Positions 55,426-64,000 are shown, numbered from the stretch's first letter. The stretch is 64,000 nucleotides of DNA from an uncultured Clostridia bacterium (GCA_947630015.1 CANRFY010000004.1:1-64000); one strand, 5' to 3'. Numbers and translations are program-made. The notes: generated from the sequence alone by a model not told the origin.

Positions 55426-56258
55426 TTGTGAGCGCAAGCAGAAGAACCGATATTCCGGCCTTGTTTTCCGAGTGGTTTTACAACCGTGTTGGGAAAGGAT
55501 TTGTCCTCCTTAGAAACCCATACAACCCCCTACAAGTCGGGCGTGTTTCACTCACGCCCGACAAAGTAGACGGTTTCGTTTTCTGGACAAAGAACGCCGC
55601 CCCAATGCTCGGTAGAATTCACGAGCTGGACGCATTCAAATACTATTTCCAGTACACGATCACCCCTTACGGACGGGATGTTGAGCCGAATATCCCGGAC
55701 AAGAACGAGGTCGTGATACCGGCTTTTAAGAAGATCGGAGCCGACAAAGCAATTTGGCGGTACGATCCGATCTTTCTTAATGACAGATACACTTGGGATT
55801 ATCACGTCAAGGCGTTCACAAAGATCGCCGAGGCTCTGGAGGGCTACACGACAAAGGCCGTCACGAGTTTCGTGGATTCCTACCGCACCGTGGATCTGAG
55901 TCCGCTGAATATTCAGCCGCTCACCGCGGAGCAGCAAAGAGAGTTAGCCCAGCAGCTTGCCGCCATAGCAGCACAGCATGGAATACAGCTGTCTTCGTGT
56001 GCGGAAGATCTCGGTCTTCCGCACTCCTCCTGTGTTGACGGAAAAATGTTCGGGGTTGAAAAGCCCAAGGACAGGAACCAGCGCGGGCTTTGCCAATGCG
56101 TTGAGAGCGTTGACATCGGATCGTACAGCACTTGCAGCCACGGCTGCAAATATTGTTACGCAAACCATTATGGGTATGTTCAGGACCCGCCAAGTCCTGA
56201 TTGCGACCTTTTAGGCCCGCCCTTAACTGGCAACGAAAAAATAAAGCAAAGGAACTGA
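55422..56258 (+). CDS. DUF1848-family, radical-SAM-like protein (phage)
   Basis: A 278-residue protein. VSASRRTDIPALFSEWFYNR near the start, NPYNPLQVGRVSL and DGFVFWTKNAAPML are the family blocks. At the C-terminus CSHGCKYC (C238, C242, C245) is a CxxxCxxC motif able to hold a 4Fe-4S cluster; C204, C224 and C226 may hold more. DUF1848 is little characterised but is generally treated as radical-SAM-like. It would produce 5'-deoxyadenosine, a substrate of the co-encoded nucleosidase. Found mainly in anaerobes; its presence in a phage is uncommon. The start overlaps the previous stop. Confidence 0.78.
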   Translation: MIVSASRRTDIPALFSEWFYNRVGKGFVLLRNPYNPLQVGRVSLTPDKVDGFVFWTKNAAPMLGRIHELDAFKYYFQYTITPYGRDVEPNIPDKNEVVIPAFKKIGADKAIWRYDPIFLNDRYTWDYHVKAFTKIAEALEGYTTKAVTSFVDSYRTVDLSPLNIQPLTAEQQRELAQQLAAIAAQHGIQLSSCAEDLGLPHSSCVDGKMFGVEKPKDRNQRGLCQCVESVDIGSYSTCSHGCKYCYANHYGYVQDPPSPDCDLLGPPLTGNEKIKQRN

Positions 56259-56263
56259 AAACC

Positions 56264-57055
56264 ATGATCGAAAAAGTAAACCCGTCCCACCCGGACAAAG
56301 TTGCAGACCGGATAGCCGGAGCAATCGTTGACATCGCCTACGGCATCCAGCCCGACCCGAAGATCGCGGTCGAGGTTCTTGTTGGACACGGAAAGTGCCA
56401 CATCATCATCGAAACTTCCGTGATCTTTTCGATGGATAATATCTGGAAAATCCAAGAGGCCGTCCACCGGATCGCCGGTTCTGTTGAGGTAGACCTCGAC
56501 ATTTCGGAGCAGGACGCGCACCTCGCGGACAACCAGAAGAAAGGTTTCCGCTGCGGCGACAACGGAATCTTCCGTGGTATGCCGCTCACAGACGAGCAGC
56601 GGGAGCTTTCCCGTATCGCTCGCACGATTTATGACGCTTACCCCTGCGATGGGAAGTACATTCTGGCTGGCAACCGCCTTATTATCTGCCAGAGCAACGC
56701 GGCTGCCGCTGATCTCTCGCTGGATTATCCGGCGGCGGAGATCAATCCTCTTGGCTTTTGGACGGGAGGTACGGACGTTGACACCGGCGCCACGAACAGG
56801 AAGCTCGGCTCCGACATGGCCGATTCTGTTACCGGTGGCGGACTGCACGGAAAGGACCTTTCCAAGGCCGACGTTTCCGTGAACATCTACGCTTTCCTAA
56901 AAGCGCAGCAGACTGGTAAGCCGGTTGAACTGTGCTGCGCAATCGGGGACGACGCCATCGACGGAAAGCCTTACGGCGAGATTGTCGAGGTGGCAAGGGA
57001 TTATATCCAGTCTATCGGAGGCTTCGAGGCTTTCGCAGAGTGGGGACTTTTCTGA
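56264..57055 (+). CDS. compact S-adenosylmethionine synthetase-like protein (phage)
   Basis: A 263-residue MetK relative. SHPDKVADRIAGAIVD (8-23) matches the GHPDK motif at the N-terminus, GDNGIFRG (98-105) the GDQG motif, and GGGLHGKDLSKADVS (191-205) the GGAFSGKD motif with the lysine. The usual enzyme has about 390 residues, so ~120 are missing, mainly in the central domain. It would join ATP and methionine into SAM. The ATG follows AAAGGAA, five bases after the DUF1848 stop. A terminator lies just after it. Confidence 0.82.
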   Translation: MIEKVNPSHPDKVADRIAGAIVDIAYGIQPDPKIAVEVLVGHGKCHIIIETSVIFSMDNIWKIQEAVHRIAGSVEVDLDISEQDAHLADNQKKGFRCGDNGIFRGMPLTDEQRELSRIARTIYDAYPCDGKYILAGNRLIICQSNAAAADLSLDYPAAEINPLGFWTGGTDVDTGATNRKLGSDMADSVTGGGLHGKDLSKADVSVNIYAFLKAQQTGKPVELCCAIGDDAIDGKPYGEIVEVARDYIQSIGGFEAFAEWGLF

Positions 57056-57087
57056 TAGCGGCAGACAACTGAATAGCGTGTAAAAAT

Positions 57088-57122
57088 CAGGAGCCTTGCG
57101 GGTTGTAATGGCTCCTGTTTTT
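57088..57122 (+). terminator. terminator or attenuator after the SAM synthetase gene
   Basis: Arms CAGGAGCC and GGCTCCTG around a 14-base loop, followed by five T. It separates the SAM group from the ParB genes. Confidence 0.8.
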
Positions 57123-57152
57123 ATGTTCAAAACGCAAAAAGGAGGACAAAGT

Positions 57153-57680
57153 ATGGAAGTAATCACAAAACGGGTGGACGAACTCATTGAATATGAGGGG
57201 AACGCCCGCCGGAATGATGCTGGCGTGGCGAAAGTCGCGGAAAGCATTAAGGAATTTGGGTTCCTTCAGCCAATCTCTATTGACGCCAACAATGTTATCA
57301 TTTCCGGCCACACCAGACTGAAAGCTGCAAAGCAGCTGGGGCTTGAAGAAGTCCCGTGCGTCGTTCTTGACCTTTCCGAGGAAGACGCAAAATTGGCCCG
57401 AATCATCGACAATAAGAGCCATGAGTATTCGACATGGGATGTCGGGAAGCTGCATCAGGAGCTTGCCGGTATCGACCTTGGCTTCAAGACCACGTTCTTC
57501 ACGCCGAGCCGTGATCGCAAATTCTTCACGGAGAATAAGTTTCTTATCTTCGGGAATAACGAGCTGCCGATTACCGAGGACGAATACGCCCGCCTCAAAG
57601 CGGTGTACGATGCCTACATTGATCGCAACAAAACCTACATGGGCTTCGTGATGTTCCTGACGGGAGGTGCTGAAGGATGA
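57153..57680 (+). CDS. ParB N-terminal-domain protein 1 (phage)
   Basis: A 175-residue protein with a ParB/sulfiredoxin-like fold: VDELIEYEGNARRND, ISIDANNVIISGHTRLKAAK and EVPCVVLDL (residues 10-75). The GHTR motif is the ParB box. No HTH follows, so it is not a partition ParB; phage relatives act in DNA modification or packaging neighbourhoods. Start at the ATG with AGGAGGA in front. It overlaps the next gene by four bases. Confidence 0.85.
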   Translation: MEVITKRVDELIEYEGNARRNDAGVAKVAESIKEFGFLQPISIDANNVIISGHTRLKAAKQLGLEEVPCVVLDLSEEDAKLARIIDNKSHEYSTWDVGKLHQELAGIDLGFKTTFFTPSRDRKFFTENKFLIFGNNELPITEDEYARLKAVYDAYIDRNKTYMGFVMFLTGGAEG

Positions 57681-58516
57681 ATATAAGAGAAATTTCTACG
57701 GCGCGGCTCAAAGATTATGAGAACAACCCACGCAACAACGACCTTGCCGTTGAGAAGGTAAAATATAGCATCGAGCGGTTTGGATTCCTGTTCCCCATCG
57801 TGATTGACGTGAATTATGTGATTGTCTGCGGTCACACTCGTGTCCGCGCCTGCCGAGAGCTGGGGATCAAATCCGTTCCCTGCATTATCGCAGACGAACT
57901 GACCGAGGAACAGATCAATCTTTTCCGTCTCGTTGACAATAAGACGAGCGAGTACAGTGATTGGGACTTCGAGAAGTTAAAACACGAGCTGTCGCTTGTG
58001 GATCTGACGCTCGACAAGAACCAGCTGCTGCTCGACCGGTTCGAGCTGACCGCAGAGGTTTTCGACCTTGACCCGGAGCAGGCCGAGATAAAGATTCCGG
58101 CCTTCAACTTCATGGGCGTGAATGAAAAGAAACCGCCCAAAGAGAAGAAACCCACCGTCCACACTATCAATGCGGACGAAAATGATGAAATTGAAGGCGA
58201 TGATGATGAAATTGAACCGGATTTCCCGTATTCCACCCCGGATTACTCCGCGGAACCCGATATGGAGCCGGGACCTCTCTCACCGGAGGCGGAGCGTCCT
58301 GCTGCCGCGCCGGAATCTTCCGCAGAACCGAAAAAGAAAGAATCAAAGGCCGTGCTGCCCTTCTGCCAGTTCAGATTCGGCGATGTGGCCTTCTTCATTT
58401 CTCAGGTGGAGCTTGACCGCCTGAACGAAAAATACGCAGAGTACATTGATTCCGGCGCGATCCTCGCCGGGAGCTTTGCAGACTATCTGCTGAAAGGAGT
58501 TGAGAATCGTGATTGA
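57677..58516 (+). CDS. ParB N-terminal-domain protein 2 with disordered linker (phage)
   Basis: A 279-residue protein: ParB domain (1-95, YENNPRNNDLAVEKVKYSIE, CGHTRVRACREL), then helical segments, an acidic Pro/Glu/Lys-rich linker (about 150-215) and a C-terminal domain (about 225-279, FRFGDVAFFISQVELDRL). Likely paralogue of the preceding gene. Overlaps the third ParB gene by eight bases. Confidence 0.83.
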   Translation: MNIREISTARLKDYENNPRNNDLAVEKVKYSIERFGFLFPIVIDVNYVIVCGHTRVRACRELGIKSVPCIIADELTEEQINLFRLVDNKTSEYSDWDFEKLKHELSLVDLTLDKNQLLLDRFELTAEVFDLDPEQAEIKIPAFNFMGVNEKKPPKEKKPTVHTINADENDEIEGDDDEIEPDFPYSTPDYSAEPDMEPGPLSPEAERPAAAPESSAEPKKKESKAVLPFCQFRFGDVAFFISQVELDRLNEKYAEYIDSGAILAGSFADYLLKGVENRD

Positions 58517-59906
58517 TTTCGTGGAGAAAGTACCGATTGACGAAGTAACCGGATCGGAATACAACCCGCGATCCATTACGCCGGAGGCGTTAGAGGCTTT
58601 GCAGTACAGCATCCGCCGGTTCGGAATGGTAAAGCCGCTGATTGTCAACGCCTCCAACCATGTGATTACCGCCGGACACCAGCGAAAGAAAGCGGCGACG
58701 GCCATCGGGCTGGAATATCTTCCGTGCATTCGGATTAACAGCCCGAATTTGCAGGACGAGATCCTGTTCAACCTTATGCACAACTCAATCGAGACGAGTA
58801 AAACCACTGTCCGCCTCGAAGATTTCAAAGTGGGCGGCTATCACTACTGCCCGCCTGACAAGGTTAAGATCGAGAGTGAGCCGAAGAACGTGCTGATCTG
58901 CTCCGAGATCACCAAGCTGATGTCCCGCTACGGCGAATGGGGCAGCGTTGTTACAGACGGTGACGGCAATGTGATCCTCAATGCTGAGTATGCCTATTGC
59001 GCAAAGAAGCTGGGCTACGGCGTCCTCTGCTACGGCATTGCAAACGAGGACGTGCCGGAGTTCCTCAAATGTATGGGCGTCGAGTACGGCAAGTATAACT
59101 TCGACAACCTCGGTGTGCAGACCTACCATCAGTTCCTTGCGCAGCCGAAGCGCCTGAGTACGGACGGGCGGCAGTCTAATACGTCCGTTCTGTATGAGAA
59201 ATACCTGATCCCGCGATTGCAGAAATCGGATTCCATCATTGACATCGGTGCGGGGCGAATGGCGTATGTGAAGCTGCTGAAGTCCAAGGGCTACAACATC
59301 CACGCTTATGAGCCGTCTCTTATGGTGAAGGGCGCAAACAAGCTGGACATGAAGGGCATCATCGCCAATATCCTCAACGCTGAGAAGGAAGTCCGCACGA
59401 ACGGGCTTTTCGATTGGTGCGTTCTGGAAGCCGTTATCAATTCGGTTGTTGACGATGAATTTGAGAAGGCGGTTCTCACCGCCTGCAACGCCGTCCTGAA
59501 ATCGACAGGAACGCTGATTACCTGCACAAGGAACCTCGCCTATGTTGAGAAGGCTTACGACAAAGAGAAGCTGTCCGCCGGAGCTGGTGACTGTCTGTGG
59601 TATCTGGACGACAAGAACTACACGCTCGGCGTGACAAACGGCATCGTGTTCAAGCAGAAGTTCCATACGAGGGAAAGTTTTGTGGCTTTACTCGAAAACT
59701 ATTTCGACAGCGTTGGTGTGTTGGCCTGCAACGCTGGTTATATCTATTGCGCCTGTTCTCAGCCTAAGCAGCTGCCTACTGAAGTCTACGAGGAATATCT
59801 TGAAAAAGAGCTGAACATCGAATACCCCGGCGGCTTCAAGCACAACAAGCACAAAGGCTTGATGGACGCACTCATAGCGAAGGTAGCGGAGAGGTATGGC
59901 GAATGA
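58509..59906 (+). CDS. ParB N-terminal domain fused to a SAM-dependent methyltransferase (phage)
   Basis: A 465-residue protein. Residues 1-95 form the third ParB domain (EYNPRSITPEALEALQYSIR, ITAGHQRKKAATAIG). Residues about 230-400 form a class I methyltransferase with SIIDIGAGRMAYVKLL (SAM-binding motif I). ParB-methyltransferase fusions occur in phages and are thought to modify DNA. The start is GTG at 58509, nine bases after AAAGGAG; TTG at 58500 is too close to that site. It uses SAM and yields SAH, linking it to the upstream SAM enzymes. Confidence 0.82.
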   Translation: MIDFVEKVPIDEVTGSEYNPRSITPEALEALQYSIRRFGMVKPLIVNASNHVITAGHQRKKAATAIGLEYLPCIRINSPNLQDEILFNLMHNSIETSKTTVRLEDFKVGGYHYCPPDKVKIESEPKNVLICSEITKLMSRYGEWGSVVTDGDGNVILNAEYAYCAKKLGYGVLCYGIANEDVPEFLKCMGVEYGKYNFDNLGVQTYHQFLAQPKRLSTDGRQSNTSVLYEKYLIPRLQKSDSIIDIGAGRMAYVKLLKSKGYNIHAYEPSLMVKGANKLDMKGIIANILNAEKEVRTNGLFDWCVLEAVINSVVDDEFEKAVLTACNAVLKSTGTLITCTRNLAYVEKAYDKEKLSAGAGDCLWYLDDKNYTLGVTNGIVFKQKFHTRESFVALLENYFDSVGVLACNAGYIYCACSQPKQLPTEVYEEYLEKELNIEYPGGFKHNKHKGLMDALIAKVAERYGE

Positions 59907-60330
59907 ACGGAAACGAAAGGACTTGTTTGAACAGTGGGTAGAATCAGGTGAGGTAGAAAACAATCTCGCAATCATACAGTCCCTGTCCATGCAGGGCAAA
60001 TCTATTGCGGAGATCGCGGAGGCTTTCGACATATCCCGCAGGACGCTTCAGTATTTGCAGAAGGAGCATCCAGCGCTGGAGAAGGCGATAAGATCAGGCC
60101 GTCTCTCTGTCGTGGCTATGTGCCAGAACAAATTGATGGAACGGGTATCAAGCGGTGACACAACCGCGATCATTTACGCCCTGAAGGTTTACGGAGGGGA
60201 GTTTTTCAACGACCGGAAATCCGTGGAGGCCAAGATTACCGGTACACCTGTTTCTGTTCAGCCACAAGTCCAGATTTACCTGCCTGAAAGAGATTCGGAA
60301 GCAGGTGACGATGGTGAAAAGGAAAAGTAA
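59896..60330 (+). CDS. terminase small subunit-like protein
   Basis: A 144-residue protein with a helix-turn-helix (SMQGKSIAEIAEAFDISRRT, LQYLQKEHP) and a C-terminal part seen in phage terminase small subunits. It precedes and overlaps the large subunit gene, which supports the call. Starts 11 bases before the preceding stop. Confidence 0.75.
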   Translation: MANERKRKDLFEQWVESGEVENNLAIIQSLSMQGKSIAEIAEAFDISRRTLQYLQKEHPALEKAIRSGRLSVVAMCQNKLMERVSSGDTTAIIYALKVYGGEFFNDRKSVEAKITGTPVSVQPQVQIYLPERDSEAGDDGEKEK

Positions 60331-61768
60331 GACAGAGACAAAACCAATAGAAATCCGTCCGCAGAAGGGTAAGCAGGAAATGTTCTTGCGCTCTCCTGCT
60401 GACATCTGTATCTACGGCGGCGCAGCAGGCGGCGGAAAGACTTTCGCACTCCTGCTTGAATGCCTCCGGCACGTTGACAATTCGCGTTTTGAAGCCTTGA
60501 TATTCAGACAGTCGAGGCCCCAGATTATGAGTCCCGGCGGCTTGTACGCCACGAGCCAAGAGATTTACCCATATCTGGGCGCAACAAGCGTTCTGACGCC
60601 GAATGTCCAGTGGCGTTTTGCCTCCGGCGCGAAGGTCACGTTTGCGCATATGTTCTACGAAAAGGAGAAGTACAACTGGCAAGGCGCTCAGATCCCTCTC
60701 CTGATGTTCGACGAGCTTGTGCATTTCACGGAGAGCCAGTTTTTCTATATGTTCTCCCGAAACCGTTCGACGTGCGGCGTGAAGCCGTACATTCGGGCAA
60801 CGTGCAACCCCGACGGGGAAAGCTGGGTGGCAAAATTTATTGATTGGTGGATTGATCCCGAAACTGGATATGCCATCGAGGAACGCTGCGGAAAGCTGCG
60901 GTACTTCGTCCGGCGTAACAACATTATCCATTGGGCTGATTCACCAAGGGAGTTATACGAGGCATTCGGACTTTACACCGCTGAGGAACAAGCCGATGTG
61001 AAATCGGTGTCCTTCATCAGTGCAAAGCTGACCGATAACAAAGCGATGATGGCTCACGACCCCGGATATGTGGGTGCGTTGAGAGCCATGTCAGAGTTCG
61101 ACCAAGAGCAGCTACTGAATGGTAACTGGAAGATCAGACGAGCTTCCGGCCACTATTTCAAGCGGTCGAAGGTCGGACAGATGTTCCGAGCTATGCCTAC
61201 CGATGTTGTAAAGTGGGTACGCGCTTGGGACTTGGCGGCAACCGCTCCGGGAGAACCGGACGAAACAGACGGCTTGCCGCAGGCTTTACGCCGGAACAGC
61301 CGGAGCGACGACAGCGCCTACACCGCTGGCGTTCTTCTGGGGAAGCGGCGTAATGGCCGTGTTCTCGTGGCAGACGTGATAAACGTCCGCGAGAACGGCG
61401 CAGACGTGCGTGAATTGATACTGAAAACAGCTGCGAGCGATAACGCTCTGTACGGAAACGTGACGATCAGGCTTCCACAGGATCCGGGACAGGCCGGTAA
61501 AGACCAAGCCCAGAGTTTTGTGCGAATGCTCGGCGGTTACGTTGTAACCACCGCCCTTGAAAGCGGCGACAAGGTTACTCGTGCAGAGCCTTTTTCGTCT
61601 CAGTGGCTTGCAGGGAATGTCGATGTAATAACCGCCGAATGGAATGACGATTACTTCCGGCAGTTAGAGAACTTCCCCGGCGGTAAACTGAAAGATATGG
61701 TGGACGCTTCAGCGAACGCCTATCTGGAGTTAGAAAGCGGAAAGCCGGACTTCGGCTACTCATTTTAA
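60311..61768 (+). CDS. phage terminase large subunit
   Basis: A 485-residue packaging motor. Walker A is GGAAGGGKTF, Walker B is LLMFDEL with the catalytic Glu, and the nuclease half includes WDLAATAP (first Asp) and DVINVRENG-type strands. Cuts and pumps DNA into the prohead. GTG at 60305 is an alternative start; the ATG at 60311 was chosen for spacing to GGAAG. Confidence 0.9.
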   Translation: MVKRKSKTETKPIEIRPQKGKQEMFLRSPADICIYGGAAGGGKTFALLLECLRHVDNSRFEALIFRQSRPQIMSPGGLYATSQEIYPYLGATSVLTPNVQWRFASGAKVTFAHMFYEKEKYNWQGAQIPLLMFDELVHFTESQFFYMFSRNRSTCGVKPYIRATCNPDGESWVAKFIDWWIDPETGYAIEERCGKLRYFVRRNNIIHWADSPRELYEAFGLYTAEEQADVKSVSFISAKLTDNKAMMAHDPGYVGALRAMSEFDQEQLLNGNWKIRRASGHYFKRSKVGQMFRAMPTDVVKWVRAWDLAATAPGEPDETDGLPQALRRNSRSDDSAYTAGVLLGKRRNGRVLVADVINVRENGADVRELILKTAASDNALYGNVTIRLPQDPGQAGKDQAQSFVRMLGGYVVTTALESGDKVTRAEPFSSQWLAGNVDVITAEWNDDYFRQLENFPGGKLKDMVDASANAYLELESGKPDFGYSF

Positions 61769-61782
61769 CGAGGTGCAGAAGA

Positions 61783-63888
61783 ATGAAGATATTCAATATC
61801 GAGATTGGAAGGAAAAAGGTGCGGGATCCGTACTTGGGCGATCCAAACAGCAGTTTCGTCTCGCGCTGGGCGAGGCCGCCTTCCATGAATACAGCCGAGT
61901 GGCTGTCTATGTTTGCAAAAAGCCCAAGGCTTGCGGTTGTTGACCGCATTGGCAGCGACCTTGCCAACATCAGCGGTACGCTTCTGCGCATCAACGAAGA
62001 CGGGACCGAAACTGAGATCAAGAGCCATCCGTTCCTCGATTTCATGGAGCATCCGAATCCGCTGTATGAAATGACAAGCTCGGCCATCTGGCGGCTGCAT
62101 GAAATCTATCTTCTGCTCGTCGGTGAGAGTTTTCTGCTGATCGAGCGGGACGACAGAGGAATGCCAGTCGAGCTGTGGCCTGTGCCGCCGCATTGGGTGA
62201 AAATGACGCCCTATCTCGGCAACCCTACCTACACGATCACAACGACGGGCGGCCTCACAATGACAGTGCCGGTTGATGATATTTTCGTAATGAAGCAGCT
62301 CAACCCGCTCGACCCGTTCCATCGCGGGCTGGGTGTGGCTGAGAGCATCGCGGACGAGGTTGAGATCGACGAATATGCAGCTAAGTTTCAGAAGCGGTTC
62401 TTCTACAACGACGCCACGCCCCCGGTGGTATTCCTTATGCCGGACGCCACCAAGGAGCAGCGCGACGAGTTCATGGCCCATTGGAACAAGAAACACAAGG
62501 GCGTGGAGAACAGCCACCGCGCCGCCGCATTATCCGGCAACGTGGACGTGAAAGAGCTTGGCAGCAGCGACGGCAAGAACCTCGGCTTCATCGAGAGCAG
62601 GATCGCCATGCGTGATGCTGTGCTGGAGCATTTCGGTGTCCCGCGAGAGATCATGGGTATCACAGAGAACAGCAACCGTTCAACGGCGGACGCTGCGCAG
62701 TACATCTACGCAAAGAACGTGCTTACGCCAAGGATTCAAACCAGAGAGGAAGCTATCAACCAGCAGCTCCTTCCGATGTTCGGAGAGGGGCTGATTTGGC
62801 GCTATGACCCGGTTATCCCCTACGATAAGGACTTCAACAAGGAGAAGGCGTTGGACGGCTACAATGCCGGTTTGCTGATGAAGAATGAAGCCCGTGAGCT
62901 TATGGACCTGCCCGATGTTGAGGGCGGGAACATTTACAAAGTGTCCATCAATGACTTGTTCTTATCCGAAAAGGATGATGCAGTCGAACTGTCGCGGTCG
63001 CTTTTGGAAGAAGACCCGCTTCCGGAGTTCGGAACCAAGGCAAAGCGGCGTGTAAACATCGAGTATATGCTGCGGCGAGAGGAAATCGCCACAAGGAAGA
63101 TGGAGAGGCTTTTTGAATCAGCCATCAGCCAGCATTTCGCGGATCAGGAAGCAGCGATCTCCGCCGCACTCGGAGACACGACAAAGGCTGATGTTCCCAC
63201 GAGCCTTTCAACCCTCGGTGAGTACCTGCTGCCGGATGGTACGTTCAATCCCGAAACGTGGAATGCGTTGACAGAGATTGAGCAGCAGCGTTTGGCGGAA
63301 GCTGTGGCAGACGGTCTTCTCGACTGGAATTCTGAGGTTGAAAAGCTGGCGAAGCTGTTTCAACCGCTGTGGAAACGAACTTATGACGAGGGCGTGTCCG
63401 TCAGCGAGGAAAGTTATGACCTCTATACGGTTGAGAAGCCGGAATTCGTTTCTGCTGCCAAAATCAACGGCGGCAGGCGTGTTACAAACATCGAGCGTAC
63501 CACCAGAGACAAGATTGCGGACATCATCGCAAGAGGCGTCTCCGACGGTATCAGTCAGATAAAGCTCAAAGAGGAAATTCGGGAAGCAATGGGAACGACC
63601 TCTAAGCGAGCAAAGTTGGTCGCCCGACAGGAAACCATGACCGCTCTGGCTACGGGCCAGTTTGACATGATGAAATCTGCCGGAGCGAAAACAAAGACGT
63701 GGCATCACAGGCCACAAAAGAACCCACGCGACGGGTCGCATGGTCCGAACCATGTGATTCTCGACGGAGAAACGGTAGCCATCGACGCAAGATTCTCTAA
63801 CGGCCTCCGTTATCCTCGTGATCCAGAAGACCCGCGCCCGGAAGAACTTATTAACTGCCGGTGTTACCTGACATACGGCGGTTTTTAA
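61783..63888 (+). CDS. portal protein fused to a MuF-like head morphogenesis domain
   Basis: A 701-residue protein. Residues 1-430 form an HK97-type portal (SRWARPPSMNTAEWLSMFAK, IHE-type helix, FGVPREIMGITENSNRSTADAA). Residues about 540-701 form an SPP1 gp7/MuF-like domain ending in ELINCRCYLTYGGF, the CRC motif typical of that domain. Portal and MuF are often separate genes; here they are one. It lies 14 bases after the terminase gene. Confidence 0.88.
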   Translation: MKIFNIEIGRKKVRDPYLGDPNSSFVSRWARPPSMNTAEWLSMFAKSPRLAVVDRIGSDLANISGTLLRINEDGTETEIKSHPFLDFMEHPNPLYEMTSSAIWRLHEIYLLLVGESFLLIERDDRGMPVELWPVPPHWVKMTPYLGNPTYTITTTGGLTMTVPVDDIFVMKQLNPLDPFHRGLGVAESIADEVEIDEYAAKFQKRFFYNDATPPVVFLMPDATKEQRDEFMAHWNKKHKGVENSHRAAALSGNVDVKELGSSDGKNLGFIESRIAMRDAVLEHFGVPREIMGITENSNRSTADAAQYIYAKNVLTPRIQTREEAINQQLLPMFGEGLIWRYDPVIPYDKDFNKEKALDGYNAGLLMKNEARELMDLPDVEGGNIYKVSINDLFLSEKDDAVELSRSLLEEDPLPEFGTKAKRRVNIEYMLRREEIATRKMERLFESAISQHFADQEAAISAALGDTTKADVPTSLSTLGEYLLPDGTFNPETWNALTEIEQQRLAEAVADGLLDWNSEVEKLAKLFQPLWKRTYDEGVSVSEESYDLYTVEKPEFVSAAKINGGRRVTNIERTTRDKIADIIARGVSDGISQIKLKEEIREAMGTTSKRAKLVARQETMTALATGQFDMMKSAGAKTKTWHHRPQKNPRDGSHGPNHVILDGETVAIDARFSNGLRYPRDPEDPRPEELINCRCYLTYGGF

Positions 63889-63922
63889 GAAGCCCTAATC
63901 TCTGAGGAAAGGAGGTAAATCT

Positions 63923-64000
63923 ATGGCAAAAATGAGGAAACGGACTGCCGGTATTGAACAGAAGTCGGACACCTCAAAACGTGAGTACAAGGCTTTTAAG
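63923..64000 (+). CDS. start of next structural gene, possibly prohead protease (partial)
   Basis: The ATG has AAAGGAGGT in front. Only 26 residues are seen (MAKMRKRTAGIEQKSDTSKR, then EYKAFK) before the window ends. Position after the portal and the ...KREYKAF start resemble HK97-type prohead proteases; too short to be sure. Confidence 0.35.
   Translation, partial: MAKMRKRTAGIEQKSDTSKREYKAFK

Larger units (their letters stand above)
50291..64000 (+). mobile_element. foreign island: AT-rich defence-like gene followed by prophage arm, right end outside window
   Basis: From the guaA stop the sequence turns AT-rich (50291-51850) and then changes to a densely packed, overlapping, all-plus-strand phage gene set (51913-64000) whose codon choice also differs from the host. 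The phage part has early small genes, a SAM-metabolism group, three ParB-domain genes, terminase subunits, portal-MuF and the start of a likely prohead protein. No integrase or attachment repeat is inside the window; they may lie beyond 64000. Whether the AT-rich gene and the phage came in together is open. Confidence 0.75.

Overview
The window looks like chromosome of a Gram-positive, low-G+C-phylum anaerobe of the class Clostridia, probably a gut member related to Oscillospirales. The grounds are the gene order miaA - HlyD-like - yggS - sepF - ylmH - divIVA - ileS - lspA - rluD, the SepF/DivIVA division genes, strong GGAGG ribosome binding sites, consensus SigA promoters, and a lipoprotein and PPETG-anchored surface protein in a genome that is nevertheless rather GC-rich. 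No rRNA, tRNA or CRISPR array was seen, and the species cannot be named from the sequence.

Layout. 1-9585: a Kef/CPA2-type cation/proton antiporter, a divergent enolase, and a three-gene phage-tail-like module (small protein, collagen-like fibre, kelch protein) divergent from a CI/LexA-type repressor with three operator palindromes. This stretch also holds three ~1 kb copies of a modular intergenic repeat. 9586-15823: dapA, small membrane proteins, a frameshifted CPBP protease, queA, two XRE regulators and an LRR surface protein behind a large operator. 15950-26138: the division/translation/lipoprotein cluster. 26226-31495: a big peptide-type ABC binding lipoprotein, an orphan DUF1887 (Card1/Can2-like) CARF-nuclease, a ClpP/TepA-type protease and PduL. 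31719-39578: CapA, GDPD, MFS, HtrA and a two-component system. 39628-42873: a tiny cysteine-rich membrane peptide, a zinc-ribbon protein, alanine racemase, a lipoprotein and a membrane protein. A fourth repeat copy precedes purA, purB, glmS and guaA.

Immediately after guaA the base composition changes. An AT-rich, apparently truncated restriction-endonuclease-like gene (50418-51842) is followed by a prophage arm running off the right edge: early small genes, then a group centred on S-adenosylmethionine, then three ParB-domain proteins (the third fused to a methyltransferase), terminase small and large subunits, and a portal-MuF fusion. The SAM group contains an MTA/SAH nucleosidase, a DUF1848 radical-SAM-like protein, a compact SAM synthetase and, slightly downstream, the ParB-methyltransferase. 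Read together they would make, use and clear SAM products.

How the genes work together. The host part is mostly core metabolism and envelope function. The parts that need a second look are the SAM group of the prophage, the interspersed mosaic repeats (four full or near-full copies and one fragment), the repressor-controlled orphan tail module, and the CARF-nuclease without a visible CRISPR system.
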